Positions 1-6,343 of a DNA stretch of 6,646 nucleotides are shown in pieces. Made by a program: the position numbers and the translations under genes. Where the stretch lies: NCBI GenBank assembly GCA_944384285.1, contig CALWSX010000001.1, forward strand, positions 1 through 6,646. Reading direction: 5' to 3'. The DNA comes from an uncultured Lachnospiraceae bacterium. GTDB taxonomy: Bacteria; Bacillota; Clostridia; Lachnospirales; Anaerotignaceae. The first letter of the stretch is position 1; every line of letters begins with the position of its first letter. The notes under the pieces were generated by a model that did no database searches, was not told the origin of the DNA, and saw nothing but the letters and a program-made list of their open reading frames with translations.

Positions 1-1051
1 TTACTAAAACTGCTTTTTTTCTTGACCAACCTAAAAGGTCCATCATATAAGATATAATATTTTCAAATACAGCAATAACTGTTGACATAGCCGCAAATGT
101 CATAAATACAAAGAAAAGACTTCCCCAAAGTCTTCCCCCTGCCATTGAGTTAAATACATTAGGAAGAGTAACCAATACAAGCCCAGCGCCTTCGCCAGGG
201 TTTACTCCGAATGCAAAACATGCAGGGAAAATTATAAGTCCTGAAGTAAAAGCTACAAATGTATCAAGTGCAGTTACACTTATAGATTCACTTAAAAGAC
301 TTCTGTCTTTATCAATATAACTACCGAAAATAGCCATATTACCCATACCAATACTTAAAGTAAAGAAAGCCTGATCCATTGCAGCAGAAACAACGTTAAG
401 AATTCCATTGTCTTTAAGACTCTGAAGATTTGGTTTGAGATAAAATAAAAGCCCTTCAGATGCGCCACTCAAAGTTATTGACCTTACAGCAAGAACAGCC
501 ATAATAAGTATAAGAGAAGCCATCATAACTTTTGTTATTTTTTCAACACCATTTTGAAGGCCTCTACCTACAACAAACATACCTATTATTACGGATATAA
601 TCATCCAAAAAACAAGCTGTGATGGACTTGCAAGCATATCAGTAAATACCTGTCCAACCCCTGTTGAATCTAATCCAACAAAAGTACCTGATGCTGTTTT
701 AACAAAATAGTTCATCATCCAACCACAAACAGTTGTATAAAACATCATTAAAAGATAATTACCAATAATAGCAAAATATTTCCAAACATGCCATTTTGTT
801 CCCTTTGGTTCAAGAGCATCAAAAGATTTTGCAACACTTTTTTGTGATGCACGTCCAACAGCAAACTCCATTGTCATAACTGGAATACCAAGAATTAAAA
901 GGAAGAATAAATATATAAGAACAAAAAAAGCTCCACCATATTTTCCTGCTATATACGGAAATCTCCAAACATTACCAATACCTATAGCACAGCCTGCAGA
1001 AATCAGCAAAAAACCAAGTCTTGTTGAAAACTTTTCTCTAGTTTCACCCAA
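1..1051 (-). CDS. Sodium-dependent amino-acid symporter, NSS (SNF/LeuT) family, 3' end outside window
   Basis: Inner-membrane secondary transporter that should import an amino acid together with sodium ions. Reading the minus strand from a TTG at 1051 gives 350 codons with no stop; the frame leaves the window at the left edge. Bacterial members are usually about 440-500 residues, so roughly the last quarter is missing. The unwound first helix carries the family signature GIGNVWRFPY at residues 24-33. Helix 6 carries FFTLSIGMG at 229-237, and helix 8 carries AAMSTVIA at 320-327, whose Ser323 and Thr324 match the LeuT Na2-site hydroxyls by hand alignment. DLLGWSRKKA follows at about 338-347. 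Asp263 in helix 7 lies at or near the position that replaces chloride in chloride-independent bacterial members. The TTG start is chosen because GAGGGGG lies 8 bases upstream and because MGETREKFSTRLGF matches the usual family N-terminus. Substrate is not determinable; hydrophobic or aromatic amino acids are likely. The gene lies 115 bases beyond livF, behind a terminator, so it is probably a separate unit. Confidence 0.93.
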   Translation of the reverse strand, partial: MGETREKFSTRLGFLLISAGCAIGIGNVWRFPYIAGKYGGAFFVLIYLFFLLILGIPVMTMEFAVGRASQKSVAKSFDALEPKGTKWHVWKYFAIIGNYLLMMFYTTVCGWMMNYFVKTASGTFVGLDSTGVGQVFTDMLASPSQLVFWMIISVIIGMFVVGRGLQNGVEKITKVMMASLILIMAVLAVRSITLSGASEGLLFYLKPNLQSLKDNGILNVVSAAMDQAFFTLSIGMGNMAIFGSYIDKDRSLLSESISVTALDTFVAFTSGLIIFPACFAFGVNPGEGAGLVLVTLPNVFNSMAGGRLWGSLFFVFMTFAAMSTVIAVFENIISYMMDLLGWSRKKAVLV

Positions 1052-1059
1052 AACAAAAA

Positions 1060-1066
1060 CCCCCTC
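1060..1066 (-). promoter_or_regulatory. Ribosome binding site fixing the TTG start of the NSS symporter
   Basis: The minus strand reads GAGGGGG here, 8 bases before the TTG at 1051. No ATG or GTG lies in frame between this site and the conserved first helix, so the site decides for the TTG. The ATG that overlaps this purine run is in a different frame. Confidence 0.75.
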
Positions 1067-1089
1067 ATTTGTTACTTTTGTACATTAAA

Positions 1090-1117
1090 ATATTAAAAAG
1101 TTAAATTGCGAAAACAA
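1090..1117 (-). promoter_or_regulatory. Candidate SigA promoter for the NSS symporter
   Basis: On the minus strand, a -35-like TTGTTT (1117-1112) is followed after 16 bases by TAATAT (1095-1090). It lies about 40 bases before the TTG start. The -35 hexamer sits inside the T-rich tail of the liv terminator. Such matches arise by chance in AT-rich DNA, so this is tentative. It fits the need for a promoter after the operon terminator. Confidence 0.4.
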
Positions 1118-1149
1118 TAATATGGCATTAGAGAGCTATCTCTAATGCC
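1109..1149 (-). terminator. Rho-independent terminator of the liv operon
   Basis: GGCATTAGAGA (1124-1134) and TCTCTAATGCC (1139-1149) form a perfect 11-bp stem with a 4-base loop. On the minus strand the stem starts 17 bases after the livF stop codon and is followed by the T-rich run ATATTATTGTTTTC. The T-tract is interrupted, so some readthrough into the NSS gene is possible. The base-pairing is seen directly; the terminator function is inferred from position and tail. Confidence 0.75.
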
Positions 1150-1166
1150 GTAAATTTTAAATATTA

Positions 1167-1889
1167 TTAAGCTCCTAAATATGCTTTCTTTATAGCATCA
1201 TCTTCCATCAAACTATGCGCATCGCCACTTCTTGAAACCTTTCCCGTTTCAAGTATATAAGCTCTATCAGATATAGAAAGTGCCATTTTAGCATTTTGTT
1301 CAACCAAAAGAACTGTAACCCCTGACTCATTAACATCTTTTATAATTTTAAAAATCTCTTTAACAAGCATAGGTGAAAGCCCCATAGAAGGTTCATCAAG
1401 AAGAAGAATTTTTGGACGGGACATTAAAGCCCTTCCTATAGCAAGCATCTGCTGCTCGCCGCCTGATAATGTTCCGGCAGTTTGTTTTTTTCTCTCTTCA
1501 AGACGAGGAAATCTTTTATAAATTTCTTCAATTTCAGCTTTTTTATTTTCTGATGTATCTTTAACTGTAATACCGCCCATTTCAAGATTTTCTTTTACTG
1601 TAAGGTTTGCAAATACACGTCTGCCTTCTGGAACCTGAGCAATGCCACATTTTAAGATATTATGAGCTTCCATTTTTGTTAATTCTTTTCCGTTAAATTT
1701 TACAGAACCTGTTTTTGCTTTTAAAAGACCTGAAATTGTCTGAAGAGTTGTAGTTTTTCCGGCTCCGTTTGCACCGATTAATGAAACTATTTCTCCTTCA
1801 CATACGTTAAGAGATACACCTTTTATTGCATGTATATTACCATAATACACATTAAGATTATCAACTTCCAAAAGTTTATTACTGCTCAT
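1167..1889 (-). CDS. livF: Branched-chain amino-acid ABC transporter, ATP-binding protein LivF
   Basis: One of two cytoplasmic ATPases that power the Liv importer; it pairs with LivG under the LivHM channel. The protein is 240 residues, the normal LivF size. Visible motifs are Walker A GANGAGKT (39-46), Q-loop Gln85 in AQVPEGR, signature LSGGEQ (141-146), and Walker B ILLLDEP (161-167) with catalytic Glu166. The segment LVEQN (195-199) has Gln where most ABC ATPases have the switch histidine, which is typical of LivF rather than a defect. The C-terminus AYLGA is also family-like. The start is the ATG at 1889, with AAGGAG 7 bases upstream; an open frame continues 30 codons further upstream but would run into livG and lacks family similarity. 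The gap to livG is 22 bases. It is the last gene of the operon, with a terminator hairpin just downstream. Confidence 0.96.
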   Translation of the reverse strand: MSSNKLLEVDNLNVYYGNIHAIKGVSLNVCEGEIVSLIGANGAGKTTTLQTISGLLKAKTGSVKFNGKELTKMEAHNILKCGIAQVPEGRRVFANLTVKENLEMGGITVKDTSENKKAEIEEIYKRFPRLEERKKQTAGTLSGGEQQMLAIGRALMSRPKILLLDEPSMGLSPMLVKEIFKIIKDVNESGVTVLLVEQNAKMALSISDRAYILETGKVSRSGDAHSLMEDDAIKKAYLGA

Positions 1890-1911
1890 ATATGAACTCC
1901 TTTCAAGGCAA

Positions 1912-2670
1912 CTATTCACCAATGTAAGCTGCAATAACTTTTTTGTTATTAACAACTTCCAAAGGTTCGCCTTTAGCAATTATTTTACCGTAATCAAGAA
2001 CTACAAGTTCTTCACAAATACCAAGTACAAGATTCATATCATGTTCTATAAGAAGTATAGAAATTTCAAATTTATCTCTTATGAATCTAATCATATCCAT
2101 AAGTTCTTGAGTTTCGGTAGGGTTCATTCCGGCTGCAGGCTCGTCAAGAAGAAGAAGTTTTGGATCTGTAGCCAAAGCTCTTGCTATTTCAAGTTTTCTC
2201 TGCATACCGTAAGGAAGGCTTGCTGCTTTATAATTACAAAGCTTTTCAAGTCCAAAAACAGCCAAAATCTCCATAGCCATCTCGTCCATTTGTTTTTCGG
2301 CTTTAAAATATTTAGGTGTTCTAAGCATTCCGTCTAACATAGAATATTTTACTCTGCTATGAAGTGCGTTTTTTACATTATCAAGCACAGTCATTTTATC
2401 AAACAAACGAATATTCTGGAATGTTCTTGCAATACCTTCTTCATTTATTTCTTCAGGAGTCTTTCCTGTAATATCTTTTCCGTCAAGAATAATTTTTCCG
2501 TCTGTAGGTGTATATACACCTGTAAGAAGATTGAATATTGTAGTTTTTCCGGCTCCGTTAGGACCAATAAGTCCGTAGAGCTGTTTTTTCTCTATTGTTA
2601 TTTCAAAATTATCAACTGCACGAAGACCGCCGAAAGATATTCCCAAATTTTTAATTTCAAGCATGGACAT
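1912..2670 (-). CDS. livG: Branched-chain amino-acid ABC transporter, ATP-binding protein LivG
   Basis: Second cytoplasmic ATPase of the Liv importer, partner of LivF. The protein is 252 residues, full length for LivG. Motifs in order are Walker A GPNGAGKT (36-43), Q-loop TFQN (83-86), the LivG-type signature LPYGMQRKLEIARA (152-165), Walker B KLLLLDEP (171-178) with Glu177, and the switch His210 in LIEHD. The LPYG form replaces the usual LSGG and is family-typical. The ATG at 2670 is used; another ATG two codons later (2664) is possible, but the ribosome binding site AGGAG lies 11 bases before the first and 17 before the second. That site is inside the last codons of livM, and only 3 bases separate the livM stop from this start, so the two genes are probably translationally coupled. 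Confidence 0.96.
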   Translation of the reverse strand: MSMLEIKNLGISFGGLRAVDNFEITIEKKQLYGLIGPNGAGKTTIFNLLTGVYTPTDGKIILDGKDITGKTPEEINEEGIARTFQNIRLFDKMTVLDNVKNALHSRVKYSMLDGMLRTPKYFKAEKQMDEMAMEILAVFGLEKLCNYKAASLPYGMQRKLEIARALATDPKLLLLDEPAAGMNPTETQELMDMIRFIRDKFEISILLIEHDMNLVLGICEELVVLDYGKIIAKGEPLEVVNNKKVIAAYIGE

Positions 2671-2673
2671 AAA

Positions 2674-3648
2674 TCAGCACTCTCCTTTCTTCTTTGCAAA
2701 AAGTTTTGCAAATGTTCTGTTTGTCATTAATCCTTCTTTAATTTTTGAATGGTTAAAAATCATAATAACAATGAGTGCGATAGCATAAAGAAGCATTCTA
2801 TATTCATCTGCGCCTCTTAAGAATTCCGGAAGAATTGTCATAATAATCGCTGCAATAATAGATCCTCTAATAGAACCCATACCGCCAAGAACAACTATAA
2901 CAAGAATTTCGATTGATTTATTATAATCAAATGTTGTAGGTTTTAATATACTTACGTTATGAGCATATAAAACTCCGGCAACTCCAGCAAAAAACGCTGC
3001 AACTGTAAATGCAAGAACTTTATATCTTCCAACATTTATACCGATAGACTCAGCTGCTATAGCATTATCTCTAATAGATGTAATCATACGGCCGTGTCTT
3101 GATTTAACAAAGTTTGTTAATGTAACTACTGTTATAACCATAAGGATAAAAACTAAAGTATAGTTTTTATAATTTGAATATATAGGAATCTGTGATAATC
3201 CTCTTGCACCATTTGTAATTTTAAGAGAAATAAGAACAGATTTTATAATCTCACCAAAAGCAAGCGTTGTAATAGCAAGATAGTCACCATTAAGTCTTAA
3301 AACTGGCATACCGATTATAAATCCAAACAATGCTGCAATAAGTCCTCCTATAATAATTGCCATTGTAAATTCTACAGGCATAGGAAGATCCAAATTTAAA
3401 GTTATAAGAGCTCCGGCGTATGCTCCTATAGACATAAATCCCGCATGACCAAGTGAAAGCTCACCCAAAAATCCTGTGACAAGATTTAAAGACACAGCAA
3501 GCATAATATTTATAGCCATAGGTACAAGCAAAGATGTATACTGTCTGTTCAATAAACCACTTTTAAGAAGAACTGTTACTATTACATAACTTATAATAAT
3601 AATTAAAATTTTTATAATTGTACTTTTGTTTTTCAGTTGTTTTCCCAT
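2674..3648 (-). CDS. livM: Branched-chain amino-acid ABC transporter, permease LivM
   Basis: Membrane permease that forms the translocation channel with LivH. The protein is 324 residues from the ATG at 3648. It is very hydrophobic, with many membrane spans, starting with IIKILIIIISYVIVTVLL near the N-terminus. Family blocks visible are GFLGELSLGHAGF (59-71), GDYLAITTLAFGEI (121-134), RDNAIAAESIGIN (193-205), and VVLGGMGSIRGS (252-263), close to the ATPase-contacting loop. The basic tail LFAKKKGEC is cytoplasmic by charge. The frame also opens at a TTG two codons upstream (3654), but the ribosome binding site AGGTGG is 7 bases before the ATG and almost touches the TTG, so the ATG is preferred. 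It sits 15 bases after livH and 3 bases before livG. Confidence 0.95.
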   Translation of the reverse strand: MGKQLKNKSTIIKILIIIISYVIVTVLLKSGLLNRQYTSLLVPMAINIMLAVSLNLVTGFLGELSLGHAGFMSIGAYAGALITLNLDLPMPVEFTMAIIIGGLIAALFGFIIGMPVLRLNGDYLAITTLAFGEIIKSVLISLKITNGARGLSQIPIYSNYKNYTLVFILMVITVVTLTNFVKSRHGRMITSIRDNAIAAESIGINVGRYKVLAFTVAAFFAGVAGVLYAHNVSILKPTTFDYNKSIEILVIVVLGGMGSIRGSIIAAIIMTILPEFLRGADEYRMLLYAIALIVIMIFNHSKIKEGLMTNRTFAKLFAKKKGEC

Positions 3649-3655
3649 TTTCAAG

Positions 3656-3662
3656 CCACCTT
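3656..3662 (-). promoter_or_regulatory. Ribosome binding site deciding the livM start
   Basis: The minus strand reads AAGGTGG here, directly after the livH stop codon. It is 7 bases before the ATG at 3648 but only 1 base before the alternative TTG at 3654. Spacing therefore favours the ATG and shortens the protein by two residues. Confidence 0.65.
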
Positions 3663-3663
3663 C

Positions 3664-4545
3664 TTACACTTTCTCTTTTTTGATTTTGCCAAGTAAGCCT
3701 GTAGGCTTTACGAGCAATACAACTACCAAAACACCAAATACTATAGCATCTGAAAGCTGTGTTGAAATATAAGCTTTTGATAAACTTTCAATAATACCAA
3801 GTATTACACCACCAACCATAGCTCCAGGAATACTTCCGATACCACCTAATACAGCTGCAACGAAAGCTTTAATACCCGGTAAAGCACCAAGTGTAGGTTT
3901 AAGTGACTCATACTGACAAATAAAAAGTATACCTGCAATAGCTGCTAAGAAAGATCCTATTGCAAATGTCATTGAAATAGTTTTGTTTACATTTATACCT
4001 ACAAGTTCAGCTGCGCCTCTATCCTCAGAAACAGCTCTCATAGAAGCACCTGCTTTTGTTTTATTTATGAAAAGTGTAAGTATAATCATAGCGATAATTG
4101 TAACTATAAGTGTAACAATAGTGATACCTGAAATTGTGATACCGCCAACAACAATAGATTTAACATTAATAATTGAAGAAAAAGGAATAGGTGTTGCACC
4201 AAATATTAAAAGTGAAGCACTTTGAAGTAAATAACTCATACCTATAGCAGTAATTAATACAGCAAGAGGAGGAGCATTTCTTAAAGGTTTATATGCAACC
4301 TTTTCCAAAACAACTCCAAGCACAGAACAAAAAATACATGTTATTATTACAGAAGGAAGTACAGGAAGCTTGTACACACCAATACATACATAAAGAGCAT
4401 AAGCTCCAACCATGATAACATCACCATGTGCAAAGTTAATCATTTTAGCAATACCATAAACCATTGTATAGCCTATAGCTATAAGAGCATATATACTGCC
4501 TGTCCTAAGCCCGTTTATTAACTGCTCCATTATACTAGCAAACAT
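3664..4545 (-). CDS. livH: Branched-chain amino-acid ABC transporter, permease LivH
   Basis: Membrane permease, channel partner of LivM. The protein is 293 residues, the usual size. The N-terminal family block NGLRTGSIYALIAIGYTMVY (11-30) leads into GIAKMINFAHGDVIMVGAY (31-49), a hallmark of LivH. Further blocks are RAVSEDRGAAELVGIN (170-185) and VLGGIGSIPGAMVGG (232-246), which mirrors the LivM block as expected for paired permeases. Long hydrophobic stretches, including one at about 139-160, indicate multiple membrane spans. The ATG at 4545 has GAGGTG 5 bases upstream. A second ATG at 4530 (MEQLINGL) matches the start of many homologues but lacks a clear binding site. This is the first gene after the two-hairpin region that separates it from livK. 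Confidence 0.95.
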   Translation of the reverse strand: MFASIMEQLINGLRTGSIYALIAIGYTMVYGIAKMINFAHGDVIMVGAYALYVCIGVYKLPVLPSVIITCIFCSVLGVVLEKVAYKPLRNAPPLAVLITAIGMSYLLQSASLLIFGATPIPFSSIINVKSIVVGGITISGITIVTLIVTIIAMIILTLFINKTKAGASMRAVSEDRGAAELVGINVNKTISMTFAIGSFLAAIAGILFICQYESLKPTLGALPGIKAFVAAVLGGIGSIPGAMVGGVILGIIESLSKAYISTQLSDAIVFGVLVVVLLVKPTGLLGKIKKEKV

Positions 4546-4581
4546 TCAAACACCTCATTTTTAATACTTTTTTATATATTA

Positions 4582-4636
4582 GAATAGTCTGAAATGAATC
4601 GTTTATCTGTCAAAAACGGTACATTTCGGACTATTC
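4582..4636 (-). other. Large imperfect hairpin between livK and livH
   Basis: Arms 4582-4596 and 4622-4636 pair over 15 positions with one G-T wobble. After an A-A mismatch the stem continues for 7 more pairs (4598-4604 with 4614-4620), leaving the 9-base loop 4605-4613. On the minus strand it is followed by an A-rich stretch, not a T-run, so it is not a normal terminator. It lies 37 bases before the livH start. Plausible roles are an RNA-stability or processing element protecting either side of the transcript, or half of an attenuation structure with the adjacent 4663-4695 hairpin. The pairing is seen directly; the role is inferred. Confidence 0.6.
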
Positions 4637-4654
4637 CAACTAAAAATATGTTTT

Positions 4655-4695
4655 CAATAAATCAGATTGAAGCAAACTTTGTTTGCTTCAATCTG
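4655..4695 (-). terminator. Leaky terminator after livK
   Basis: CAGATTGAAGCAAAC (4663-4677) and GTTTGCTTCAATCTG (4681-4695) form a perfect 15-bp stem with a 3-base loop, 23 bases after the livK stop. On the minus strand it is followed by ATTTATTG, a weak T-tract. Because livHMGF lack an obvious separate promoter, this is best read as a partial terminator that lets livK be made in excess over the downstream genes. The stem is certain; the degree of termination is inference. Confidence 0.65.
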
Positions 4696-4718
4696 TAAAG
4701 TTAATTTAATATTTATTA

Positions 4719-5900
4719 TTATTGTTCATCTACATGATATGCAACATATTCACCGTTTTTGATCTGAACAAATTTAGCTGCTTTATTAGGTTCACCATCA
4801 GCTGTAAATTTAACTGTACCTGTTGTTCCAGCAACTTCGATTTCTGTCATAGCTGCAATTAAAGCTTCGCTTTCAATAGAACCTGCCTGTTCCATAGCTG
4901 CTTTCATAACGTATACTGTGTCATATCCATCAGCTGCGAACTGGTCTGGTACTGCATTGTAAGCTGCCTGATAAGCATCTGTAAATTCTTTTACTTCTGG
5001 GTCTGTTGCAAGGAATGGGCTTAAGAAGATAGCACCTTCAACAACTGCAGGATCTGTAACCTGAGCTAAAACGCCGTCCCATCCGTCACTACCGATGAAT
5101 GGAAGAGTCATTCCTAAATCGTTAGCCTGTTTTGCAATATAAGCTGCTGCTTCATAATATACAGGTGCAAAAATGATTTCTGCACTTGAATTTTTGATTG
5201 ATGTAAGCTGTGTTGAGAAGTCAACATCACCTTCGTTGAAAGCTTCTTCAGCAACAATATTTCCGCCTAAAGCTGTAACTTCTTCTACGAAAGCTGTTTT
5301 AACACCTGTGCTGTAGTCATCTGAATTGTTGAAGATAACTGCAATATTAGTTTTTCCTAATTTGTTTACCGCAAAATCTGCCATTGTTTTACCCTGAAGT
5401 GGGTCTGTGAAGCAAAGTCTGAAAGCATTAGGAGCATCTGTAATACAAGCGATTGCAGAACCAGATGGTGTAATCTGTAAGATACCGTCCTGTGCTGCAA
5501 GGTCTTTAACTGCTATACAAGCACCACTTGTAACGTTACCAAGTAAAGCATTTATACCATCATCCATAAGAGAGTTATATGCTGTAACAGCTGTAGCTTC
5601 TTTTGCTTCATCATCAAGGAAGTTAAGTTCAAGAGTATATGTTGTATCTCCTACTTTAACTCCGCCTGCAGCATTAATTTCGTTAACAGCAAGTTCAGCC
5701 CCATTTTTAACTGATGTTCCGTATGATGCAGAACCACCTGTTAAAGGTCCTAAACCACCAATTTTGAATACATTACCTTCTGCTGTTTCTGTTGTTTCTG
5801 TTGTCTGTTCCTGAGTTTGTTCACCATCAGATGAACCACCGCAAGCTGCAAGTGAGAAGCACATTGTAGCTGCCATAAGTAAACTTAAAAATTTTTTCAT
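4719..5900 (-). CDS. livK: Branched-chain amino-acid ABC transporter, substrate-binding lipoprotein LivK/LivJ-like
   Basis: Extracellular receptor that captures the amino acid and delivers it to LivHM. The protein is 393 residues. It starts with a lipoprotein signal: basic MKK, a hydrophobic core, and lipobox LAAC with the lipidated Cys20. A Ser/Gly/Thr/Glu-rich linker (about 21-42, including TTETTETAEG) then spaces it from the membrane. The type 1 periplasmic-binding fold begins at FKIGGLGPLTGGSASYG (45-61). Likely ligand-site segments are NVTSGA (122-127), ITPSGSA (143-149), NSDDYSTG (192-199), and APVYYEAAAY (245-254). Ligand could be leucine, isoleucine, valine or another hydrophobic amino acid; the sequence does not settle it. 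The ATG at 5900 is preceded by AAGGAGG at 9 bases. The gene is visibly less AT-rich than the rest of the window, with repeated use of GCT, GTT and similar codons, consistent with high expression. Its promoter at 5971-5999 is near consensus. Confidence 0.95.
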   Translation of the reverse strand: MKKFLSLLMAATMCFSLAACGGSSDGEQTQEQTTETTETAEGNVFKIGGLGPLTGGSASYGTSVKNGAELAVNEINAAGGVKVGDTTYTLELNFLDDEAKEATAVTAYNSLMDDGINALLGNVTSGACIAVKDLAAQDGILQITPSGSAIACITDAPNAFRLCFTDPLQGKTMADFAVNKLGKTNIAVIFNNSDDYSTGVKTAFVEEVTALGGNIVAEEAFNEGDVDFSTQLTSIKNSSAEIIFAPVYYEAAAYIAKQANDLGMTLPFIGSDGWDGVLAQVTDPAVVEGAIFLSPFLATDPEVKEFTDAYQAAYNAVPDQFAADGYDTVYVMKAAMEQAGSIESEALIAAMTEIEVAGTTGTVKFTADGEPNKAAKFVQIKNGEYVAYHVDEQ

Positions 5901-5909
5901 TATAAAATG

Positions 5910-5916
5910 CCTCCTT
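5910..5916 (-). promoter_or_regulatory. Strong ribosome binding site of livK
   Basis: The minus strand reads AAGGAGG, a full match to the 16S rRNA anti-Shine-Dalgarno core, 9 bases before the livK ATG. It is the strongest such site in the window and fits the need for excess binding protein. Confidence 0.85.
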
Positions 5917-5970
5917 AAGTACTAACCCATAATACTACGAGTTAATTGTCTTACTTTTTACCATAGACTG

Positions 5971-5999
5971 ATTATAACAAAAGTGTTCCTTAATATCAA
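5971..5999 (-). promoter_or_regulatory. SigA promoter of the liv operon, with extended -10
   Basis: On the minus strand TTGATA (5999-5994) is separated by exactly 17 bases from TATAAT (5976-5971). The bases before the -10 read TGT, giving the extended form TGnTATAAT. Transcription should start near 5964, leaving a leader of about 64 bases before livK. This is the best promoter in the window and probably drives livK, livH, livM, livG and livF. No T-box or riboswitch is apparent in the short leader. Confidence 0.85.
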
Positions 6000-6032
6000 C
6001 AAAAAAGTTTATGTCTTGAGAGTAGTCTGTCA

Positions 6033-6063
6033 TCTAACAGCATACAACACAAAAACTGTTAGA
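6033..6063. repeat. Inverted repeat upstream of the livK promoter, candidate operator
   Basis: TCTAACAG (6033-6040) is repeated in inverted orientation as CTGTTAGA (6056-6063), with 15 bases between. Centre-to-centre spacing is 23 bases, about two helical turns, which would put both halves on one DNA face. It lies about 34 bases upstream of the livK -35 box, a usual place for an activator or distal operator. The symmetry is seen directly; the regulator is unknown. Confidence 0.4.
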
Positions 6064-6280
6064 CAATTTAACAATTTTATAAGCACCTTTTTAAAATATA
6101 ATTATTTACTTTTACTCTTATACTTTGACGTACTAAAATATTATGACAAAAAATACATTATATCCCAAAAAACCGCATAAAAATTACAATGATTTAAAAC
6201 TAAATTTTATAAAAATTAACATATTAAAGTATAAATTTCATAACTTAACTTAATTAAGAAAATTTACACTTATACATGCT

Positions 6281-6310
6281 TTGCAAGAATATTTCAAATT
6301 TTAATATAAT
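6281..6310 (+). promoter_or_regulatory. Candidate SigA promoter of the plus-strand gene
   Basis: TTGCAA (6281-6286) is followed after 18 bases by a perfect TATAAT (6305-6310). Transcription should begin near 6317, giving a leader of about 27 bases. The position directly ahead of a good ribosome binding site supports it, but the surrounding AT-richness makes chance -10 matches common. Confidence 0.6.
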
Positions 6311-6343
6311 AAAATTTAATACAATAATATAAAGGTGAGAGAT

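Larger units (their letters stand above)
5901..6343. other. Divergent intergenic region between livK and the plus-strand gene
   Basis: This stretch of 443 bases holds the livK leader (about 64 bases after the predicted transcription start), the livK promoter, an inverted repeat at 6033-6063, and the promoter of the plus-strand gene at 6281-6310. From about 6066 to 6280 it is very AT-rich, and I see no gene, tRNA or clear structure beyond a 10-bp palindrome CTTAATTAAG at 6249-6258. An open frame on the plus strand from a GTG at 5983 lacks a binding site and is not considered a gene. Confidence 0.7.

Noticed and set aside
1890..1979. Upstream extension of livF by 30 codons
   Set aside because: The extension overlaps the end of livG, shows no family similarity, and the internal ATG at 1889 has a well-spaced AAGGAG.
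2041..2730. Plus-strand open frames of 98 and 123 codons opposite livG
   Set aside because: They are antisense to a gene with complete ABC ATPase motifs, rich in Cys/Phe/Lys/His from the reversed codons, and lack ribosome binding sites.
3983..4225. Plus-strand open frame of 80 codons opposite livH
   Set aside because: Antisense shadow of a well-conserved permease gene; no supporting start signals.
4605..4615. Perfect -35-like TTGACA on the minus strand in the loop of the large hairpin, possibly a livH promoter
   Set aside because: No -10 hexamer occurs 16-18 bases downstream; the nearest TATTCT is 21 bases away and TAATAT further still.
4582..4636. Small transposable element (MITE) between livK and livH
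   Set aside because: No target-site duplication flanks the inverted repeat, and only one copy is present in the window.
5407..5814. Plus-strand open frame of 135 codons opposite livK
   Set aside because: Antisense to a clear lipoprotein gene; its low-complexity Ala/Ser/Thr/Pro/Val content comes from the codon bias of livK.
5938..5967. Possible 9-residue leader peptide (MVKSKTINS) in the livK leader on the minus strand
   Set aside because: Its ATG lies almost at the predicted transcription start with no ribosome binding site, and the peptide is not enriched in branched-chain residues, so attenuation by this peptide is unsupported.
5983..6180. Plus-strand open frame of 65 codons starting with GTG
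   Set aside because: There is no ribosome binding site, it overlaps the livK -35 region, and its composition is simply that of AT-rich spacer DNA.
6246..6300. CodY-type operator near the plus-strand promoter
   Set aside because: The AT-rich palindromic stretches do not match the AATTTTCWGAAAATT consensus well enough to separate them from background.
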